Assembly: GCF_018732085.1 (NCBI RefSeq)
Contig: NZ_CP076103.1
Coordinates: 4,216,001 to 4,280,000, forward strand
Reading direction: 5' to 3'
From: Lysobacter capsici
GTDB taxonomy: Bacteria > Pseudomonadota > Gammaproteobacteria > Xanthomonadales > Xanthomonadaceae
Length of the DNA: 64,000 nucleotides
This document shows positions 59,698-64,000 of the stretch, one piece after another. Under the pieces are notes generated by a model that worked only from the letters and a program-made list of their open reading frames with translations, was not told the origin of the DNA and made no database searches. The stretch's first letter is position 1; the number at the start of each line of letters is the position of its first letter. The translations under genes and the position numbers were made by a program.

Positions 59698-60669
59698 ATG
59701 ACCACTCGTCGCGATTTCCTCAGCACCGCCTCGCTCGCCGCCACCGGCCTCGCGCTCGCGCCATTGGCGGCCTGCAGCCAAGCATCGCCGCCGGCCGCGC
59801 CCACCGCCTCGGCAAGCGCGAGCACCGAAACGCCATTCGCCGGCCCATTGCTCAAACGCAAGATCCCGAGCACCGGCGAATCGATCCCGGTCATCGGCAT
59901 GGGCACCTCGGGCAGTTTCGAAGTCGGCCGCGACGAGGCCGCGCGCGCGCCGCTGCGCGAAGTGCTCAAACGCTTCGTCGACGCCGGCGCCAGCGTCATC
60001 GACACCGCGCCGACCTATTCCAGCGCCGAAGACGCGCTGGGCGATCTGGTCGCGCAGGCCGGGCTGCGCGATCAGTTGTTCCTGGCGACCAAGCTTTCGG
60101 GCGTGAGCGGCATCGAGCAAGGGCTGATGCAGTTCGGCGAATCGCTGCGCCGGCTGCGCACCGATCGCATCGACCTGCTGCAGGTCCATAATCTGCGCGA
60201 CACCCGCATCCAGTTCGCGCTCGCGCGCAAGCTCAAGCAACAGGGCAAGGTGCGATTGATCGGCCTGACCCACTACCGCGACGAAGCGCATACCGAACTG
60301 GCCGACGAGATGCGCGCGCTCAAGCCCGACTTCGTGCAGATCAACTATTCGGTGGTGTCGCGCGGCGCGGAGCGGACGATTTTCCCGCTCGCGCGCGAGC
60401 TCGGCATCGCGGTGATGGTCAATCGCGCGTTCGAGGACGGGCGTTTGTTCGCCCAGGTCAAAGGCAAGCCGCTGCCGGCGTGGGCGAGCGAGGTCGGCGC
60501 GGATTCGTGGGCGCAGTTGTTCTTGAAATTCGTGCTCGGCGAAGCGGCGGTGACGGTGGTGATCCCGGCGACGTCGAAGCCGCGCAATCAGACCGACAAT
60601 CTCAAGGCCGGGGTTGGGGCAATGCTGGATGCGAAGCAGCGTGAGGCCTTGGTTGGGGCGGTGGGATAA
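59698..60669 (+). CDS. Exported aldo/keto reductase (Tat signal with lipobox-like end)
   Basis: 323-aa NADPH-dependent oxidoreductase. The N-terminus has a twin-arginine signal (MTTRRDFLSTASLAATG) ending in a lipobox (ALAPLAAC, Cys26), so it may be a Tat-exported lipoprotein. The AKR barrel has VIDTAPTYSSAEDALG (Asp and Tyr of the catalytic tetrad), FLATKLSG (Lys), LLQVHNLRD (His) and VVIPATSKPRNQTDNL (cofactor phosphate site). A cofactor-dependent reductase outside the cytoplasm needs a folded export route, consistent with Tat. Confidence 0.9.
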   Translation: MTTRRDFLSTASLAATGLALAPLAACSQASPPAAPTASASASTETPFAGPLLKRKIPSTGESIPVIGMGTSGSFEVGRDEAARAPLREVLKRFVDAGASVIDTAPTYSSAEDALGDLVAQAGLRDQLFLATKLSGVSGIEQGLMQFGESLRRLRTDRIDLLQVHNLRDTRIQFALARKLKQQGKVRLIGLTHYRDEAHTELADEMRALKPDFVQINYSVVSRGAERTIFPLARELGIAVMVNRAFEDGRLFAQVKGKPLPAWASEVGADSWAQLFLKFVLGEAAVTVVIPATSKPRNQTDNLKAGVGAMLDAKQREALVGAVG

Positions 60670-60688
60670 GAGGTTACGCAACTCTCAT

Positions 60689-60980
60689 ACCGTCATTCCC
60701 ACGAAGGCGAGCTCTGCCTTACTTCGGCGCAGCCAAACATCCAGTGACTTCAAACGTTATCGCACGAAAGACGCTGGATGTTCGGCTGCGTCGAGGCAAT
60801 GCTGATTCGTAACAGCAAAGTACGGCCGCTCTCTCCTACCGTCATTCCCGCGAAGGCGGGAATCCAGAGACTTCAAGCGCTCTCGCACGAAAGGCCCTGG
60901 ATTCCCGCCTTCGCGGGAATGACGGTCTGGAAAGACGACGCTGAAGTCTCTGGATCCCCGCCTTCGCGGGGATGACGGTC
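60689..60980. repeat. Array of CGTCATTCCCGCGAAGGCGG repeats
   Basis: Four related units: 60690-60715 (degenerate), 60838-60870, 60895-60926 and 60949-60980, the last two in inverse orientation. Outer arms CGCAGCCAAACATCCAG (60727-60743) and CTGGATGTTCGGCTGCG (60774-60790) also pair. The rest of 60670-61228 has no gene. Confidence 0.88.
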
Positions 60981-61228
60981 AAGGAGAGAAACGACGACAG
61001 CGGGAGAAGGATGGCGACAGGTGGCCGCAAACAAAAACGCTTCCATATGCCGCCCTTCCCGCAAATAACGATGCAATCGGACTGATCGGCCGGCCCGATC
61101 ATTTCGGCTCATCAAGCCGACCAGCCCGACAAACCCGTCAATCGATCAATCAGGCTATTGGTCAATCGACTCAGCCGCAGATCGCCCCCGGAAACCGGCA
61201 ATCCTGCAACCCATCAACCTATCAACCA

Positions 61229-61879
61229 TCAATAAGCCACCGTAAACCGCTTGCGCGAATGCGCCGGCTGCTCCAGCTCATCGATCATCGCCACCGCATA
61301 GTCCTGCACCGAGATGTTGCTCTCGCCCTGCGCGTCGACCAGCAACTGATCGCCGCCGATCCGATAACGGCCGGTGCGTTCGCCCGGCACCAGGTGCGCG
61401 GCCGGCGACAGGAAGGTCCAGTCCAGGTCGCGTTCTTGGCGCAAGGTGTTGAGCACGCTGCGCATCGCCTCGGCGCCGTCGCGGTATTCGGCCGGGAAAC
61501 CGGGCTGGTCGAGCACCTGCTGGCCCGGCGCGATTTCCAGGCTGCCGGCGCCGCCGACCACGAGCAGGCGCGGCACGCCGGCCTGCTTCAGGCCCGCGAT
61601 GATCTGGGCGTAACCAGCCACGGTGTCGGCGCCGAGGTTCGGGTTCTTCCAGCCGCCGGCGTTGAACGAGGCGATCACCGCGTCGCTGCCGCGCACGAAG
61701 TCAGCAACGGTAGCCGCATCGCCGCCGTCGATGGTCGCCGCCTTCGCGCTCAGCCCGTCGTGGGCCGGCAAGCCGGCGGTGTCGCGGGCGATGGCGGTGA
61801 CGCGATGGCCGCGCTGCAGCGCTTCCTGGAGCAGGGCGCGGCCGACGTAACCGGTGGCGCCGATCAGAACGATGTTCAT
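61229..61879 (-). CDS. NAD(P)-binding NmrA-like / atypical SDR protein
   Basis: 216-aa Rossmann protein. MNIVLIGATGYVGRALLQEA carries the GxxGxxG nucleotide motif. Further features are VADFVRGSDAVIASFNAGGW, RLLVVGGAGSLEI and DWTFLSPAAHLVPGERTGRY, typical of the NmrA/YwnB-like sub-family. No Tyr-Lys active site of classical SDRs is seen, so it may be a redox sensor or an atypical reductase. The start at 61879 has AGGAG. It is divergent from the LysR gene, 82 nt apart, the usual layout for a regulated target. Confidence 0.9.
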   Translation of the reverse strand: MNIVLIGATGYVGRALLQEALQRGHRVTAIARDTAGLPAHDGLSAKAATIDGGDAATVADFVRGSDAVIASFNAGGWKNPNLGADTVAGYAQIIAGLKQAGVPRLLVVGGAGSLEIAPGQQVLDQPGFPAEYRDGAEAMRSVLNTLRQERDLDWTFLSPAAHLVPGERTGRYRIGGDQLLVDAQGESNISVQDYAVAMIDELEQPAHSRKRFTVAY

Positions 61880-61961
61880 GGGGACTCCTGTTATGGATGG
61901 GACGGGATATAGTCTGCTCGCTAACAAGCCAGCCGATAATCCGGCCCAGGACGCTATCACC

Positions 61962-62864
61962 ATGAAGCTGGACTTCACGATAGACCGCCTTAAGCGCATG
62001 GCCCTGTTCGCCCGGGTGGTCGAGCTGGGCTCGATGAGCGCGGCCGCGCGCGAGCTCGACATGACCCCGTCCGCGGTCAGCCAGCAGCTGCGCCAGCTGG
62101 AAGCCGAGACCGGCGTGGTGCTGCTGCACCGTTCCACCCGCAAGCTCACCACCACCGAAATCGGCCAGGCCTATTACGAGGACTGCGCGGCGATGCTGCA
62201 CGCCGCGCGCAATGCCGACGGCCGCCTGGGCGATCTGCGCGACGAACCGCGCGGCGAGTTGCGCATCGCCGTGCCGGTGGGATTCGCCTCGCACCTGGCG
62301 CCGGCGCTGGCGCCGTTGCTGCGCGCCTACCCCTCGCTGTCGCTGCGCGTGTTCGCCGACGACCGCCAGATCGACCTGATCGCCGAACGCATCGACCTGG
62401 CGATCCGGGTGGGACGCCTGGCCGATTCGAACCTGATCGCGCGGCGCATGGCCGAATGGCGGCACCTGCTGGTGGCCGCGCCCGAGTACGCGCGCGAACA
62501 CGGTCTGCCGCAGGCGCCGGAGGAACTGGCGCAGCATCCGATGTTGATCCTGAGCGTGATGAACCAGCCCGAGTACGTCGACATGCACCGCGACGGCGAG
62601 CCCGCGCGGCGGGTACGGGTCGGCGGGCGCATCGTCAGCAACAGCTCGCGCACCTTGATGGAGATGATGCTGCAGGGCCTGGGCATCGTGCGTTTGCCCG
62701 AACCCGATGCGACGCCGCTGCTGGCCGACGGTCGCGCGGTGCGGGTGCTGCCGGACTGGTCGATGCCGCCGCTGGGCGTGTTCGCGGTGACCGCGCAGCG
62801 CGATGCGCAACCGGCGAAGGTGCGCATGGCGATCGCGGCGTTGCAGGCTTATTTGCAGCAGTGA
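61962..62864 (+). CDS. LysR family transcriptional regulator
   Basis: 300-aa regulator. N-terminal winged HTH: RMALFARVVELGSMSAAARE then LDMTPSAVSQQLRQLEAETG with VVLLHRSTRKLTTTEIG. The C-terminal effector domain starts GELRIAVPVGFASHLAPALA. It resembles the CrgA/DsdC-like group that controls the adjacent divergent oxidoreductase. Likely acts on the 61880-61961 gap. Confidence 0.93.
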   Translation: MKLDFTIDRLKRMALFARVVELGSMSAAARELDMTPSAVSQQLRQLEAETGVVLLHRSTRKLTTTEIGQAYYEDCAAMLHAARNADGRLGDLRDEPRGELRIAVPVGFASHLAPALAPLLRAYPSLSLRVFADDRQIDLIAERIDLAIRVGRLADSNLIARRMAEWRHLLVAAPEYAREHGLPQAPEELAQHPMLILSVMNQPEYVDMHRDGEPARRVRVGGRIVSNSSRTLMEMMLQGLGIVRLPEPDATPLLADGRAVRVLPDWSMPPLGVFAVTAQRDAQPAKVRMAIAALQAYLQQ

Positions 62865-62912
62865 GCGCCGAGGTGTGGGCTGTCGTGATCGATCGCCGAC
62901 ACCTGACAGGAA

Positions 62913-63390
62913 AGCGTCAGGGCTGAAGCCCCTCCCACAAGAGACCTCGTCGCTTCGACGTAGTTGCGGCAGCGCCTCAGCGTCGATGCCGTTCGGTCAG
63001 AGGCGATCGAACTTTCACCGCGCCATTTCCAAACAACTTCACTTCGCGGCCACGAGGCCTTTTGTGGCAGGGGTTTCAGCCCCGACGCTGTTCGATCCGA
63101 TGCAATCGAACCTCCACCCCACCCACTTCCAAACAGCTTTACTTCGCGGCCGCGAGGCCTTTTGTGGGAGGGGTTTCAGCCCCGACGCTGTTCGATCCGA
63201 TGCAATCGAACCTCCACCCCACGCACTTCCAACAACTTCACTTCGCGGCCGCGAGGATTTTTGTGGAAGGGCTTCAGCCCCGACGCCGTTCGATTCGCGC
63301 GACCGAATCTCCACCCCACCCACTTTCAAACAACTTCACTTCGCGGCCACGAGGCCTTTTGTGGGAGGGGCTTCAGCCCCGACGCTTTTC
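62913..63390. repeat. Tandem array of about 100-bp REP-containing units
   Basis: Four units start at ACTTCGCGGC: 63041, 63141, 63240, 63338 (period 100, 99, 98). Each carries a REP core TGTGGGAGGGG(T/C)TTCAG and ends CGACGCTGTTCGATCCGA. A decayed unit precedes (62944-63033), and an inverted REP lies at 62912-62943 (AAAGCGTCAGGGCTGAAGCC). Only the last unit lacks the CAATCGAACCTCCACCCC tail. Confidence 0.92.
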
Positions 63391-63415
63391 GATCAGCAAA
63401 GATTGGACCTCCAGC

Positions 63416-64000
63416 TCAGCCAACCGGCGCAACAGGGCCAGCAACCTTCGCCAACGCCCGCACCGGGAACGTCCCCATCCCCTTCACCTTCGGCGGCACC
63501 GCGCTGAAGCTGAAACCGCTGTCCGGCACCGCCGTCAGGTTGCGCAGGTGTTCGACGATCAAGATCCCCGCGCCGAGCAGGGTGGAATGCACCGGCCGCG
63601 CCTTGCCGCGAGTGTCGTCGATGTTCACCGAGTCGATCCCGACCAGCTTGACCCCACAGTCGCGCAACCACCGCGCCGCCGACTCGGTCAGGAACGGATG
63701 ATCGACGCCATAGGCCGGGGTCGCGAAATGCACATCCCAACCGGTATGCACCAGCACCGCGCGGCCGCGCAATTCGAGATCACGAAAATATCCGTCGTCG
63801 ATCGCCCGCACCGACGCCGGCACACGCACCACGATCGCATCCAGGTCCGCGCAATCTTCCGGCCCGATCTGCGACAGGTCCTTGCCGTCCTCATAGCGAT
63901 GCGAGGGACAGTCGATGTAGGTGCCGGTGTTGGCGACCATGTCGATGCGCCCGATCTGGAACTGGGTGCCTTCCTCGTACAATTCGCGCGAACGCTCGCG
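63416..64000 (-). CDS. Cyclase family protein (kynurenine-formamidase-like), 5' end outside window
   Basis: 194 residues visible, open at the right edge. Metal-dependent hydrolase of the cyclase/KynB family. The motif NTGTYIDCPSHRYEDGKDLS is the HxGTHxDxPxH metal-site loop with Tyr in place of the His that normally follows GT. Other features are LVHTGWDVHFATPAYGVDHP, RWLRDCGVKLVGIDSVNIDD and the end PVHSTLLGAGILIVEHLRNL. The likely reaction is amide or lactone hydrolysis; the substrate is unknown. Its start codon is not in the window, and the TTG at 63982 is probably internal. Confidence 0.88.
   Translation of the reverse strand, partial: RERSRELYEEGTQFQIGRIDMVANTGTYIDCPSHRYEDGKDLSQIGPEDCADLDAIVVRVPASVRAIDDGYFRDLELRGRAVLVHTGWDVHFATPAYGVDHPFLTESAARWLRDCGVKLVGIDSVNIDDTRGKARPVHSTLLGAGILIVEHLRNLTAVPDSGFSFSAVPPKVKGMGTFPVRALAKVAGPVAPVG

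Noticed and set aside
62913..63390. CRISPR array
   Set aside because: The units are about 100 bp direct repeats with no short variable spacers and no cas genes nearby.

Overview
The window is high-GC chromosomal DNA with dense coding on both strands. It most likely comes from a Lysobacter-type member of the Xanthomonadaceae. The inference rests on tandem secreted M4 metallopeptidases, an XVIPCD-tailed type IV secretion effector, abundant TonB/lipoprotein/peptidase genes, and family-typical REP elements (GTAGGAGCGGCGCGAGCCGC and TTGTGGGAGGGGCTTCAGCC cores). No rRNA, tRNA, CRISPR array, transposase, prophage or large biosynthetic cluster was seen.

Layout. 1-4.7 kb: minus-strand operon of a DadA-like D-amino-acid dehydrogenase, a glutathione-reductase-like enzyme and an S9 peptidase cut by the window edge. 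The 5' end of the dehydrogenase gene is partly duplicated just upstream as a decayed remnant. 5.7-9.9 kb: two tandem paralogous M4 metallopeptidases. 10-19 kb: DUF418 membrane protein, SlyD-like isomerase, two tandem NlpC/P60 hydrolases, thioesterase/FMN-reductase pair, an M16 peptidase pair (one active-type, one lacking the zinc motif) and a Nudix hydrolase. 19-22.4 kb: two paralogous unknown membrane proteins bracketing a TonB-C lipoprotein, then a 529-bp imperfect palindrome. 22.4-26.3 kb: TetR-thioesterase-EmrA operon divergent from an EmrB-type exporter, with a near-palindromic operator between them. 26.3-33.5 kb: lipoprotein, dicarboxylate symporter, alkaline phosphatase, HemJ, methyltransferase, PHB depolymerase.

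33.7-38.5 kb is the most interesting segment. It holds a predicted antibacterial type IV effector (HEISH metallopeptidase-like N-terminus, XVIPCD C-terminus) preceded by an overlapping exported putative immunity protein. Four consecutive genes follow that encode small secreted proteins sharing an almost invariant eight-cysteine scaffold (C-x17-C-x9-C-x17-C-x6-C-x17-C-x10-C-x17-C). I do not recognise this family, and it is the best candidate for something undescribed.

38.5-49.5 kb: PadR/membrane sensor pair, DUF1579-type protein, cyclophilin, SpeG, DUF4349 lipoprotein, a large TonB-dependent receptor and a DUF885 lipoprotein. 49.6-57 kb: a molybdoenzyme module of ModE-like regulator, small lipoprotein, oxalate/formate-type transporter, FdhD, YdeP-type molybdopterin oxidoreductase and a small winged-helix protein. 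57-64 kb: several repeat blocks interspersed with GFA, VOC, DUF72, aldo/keto reductase, NmrA-like, LysR and cyclase-family genes.
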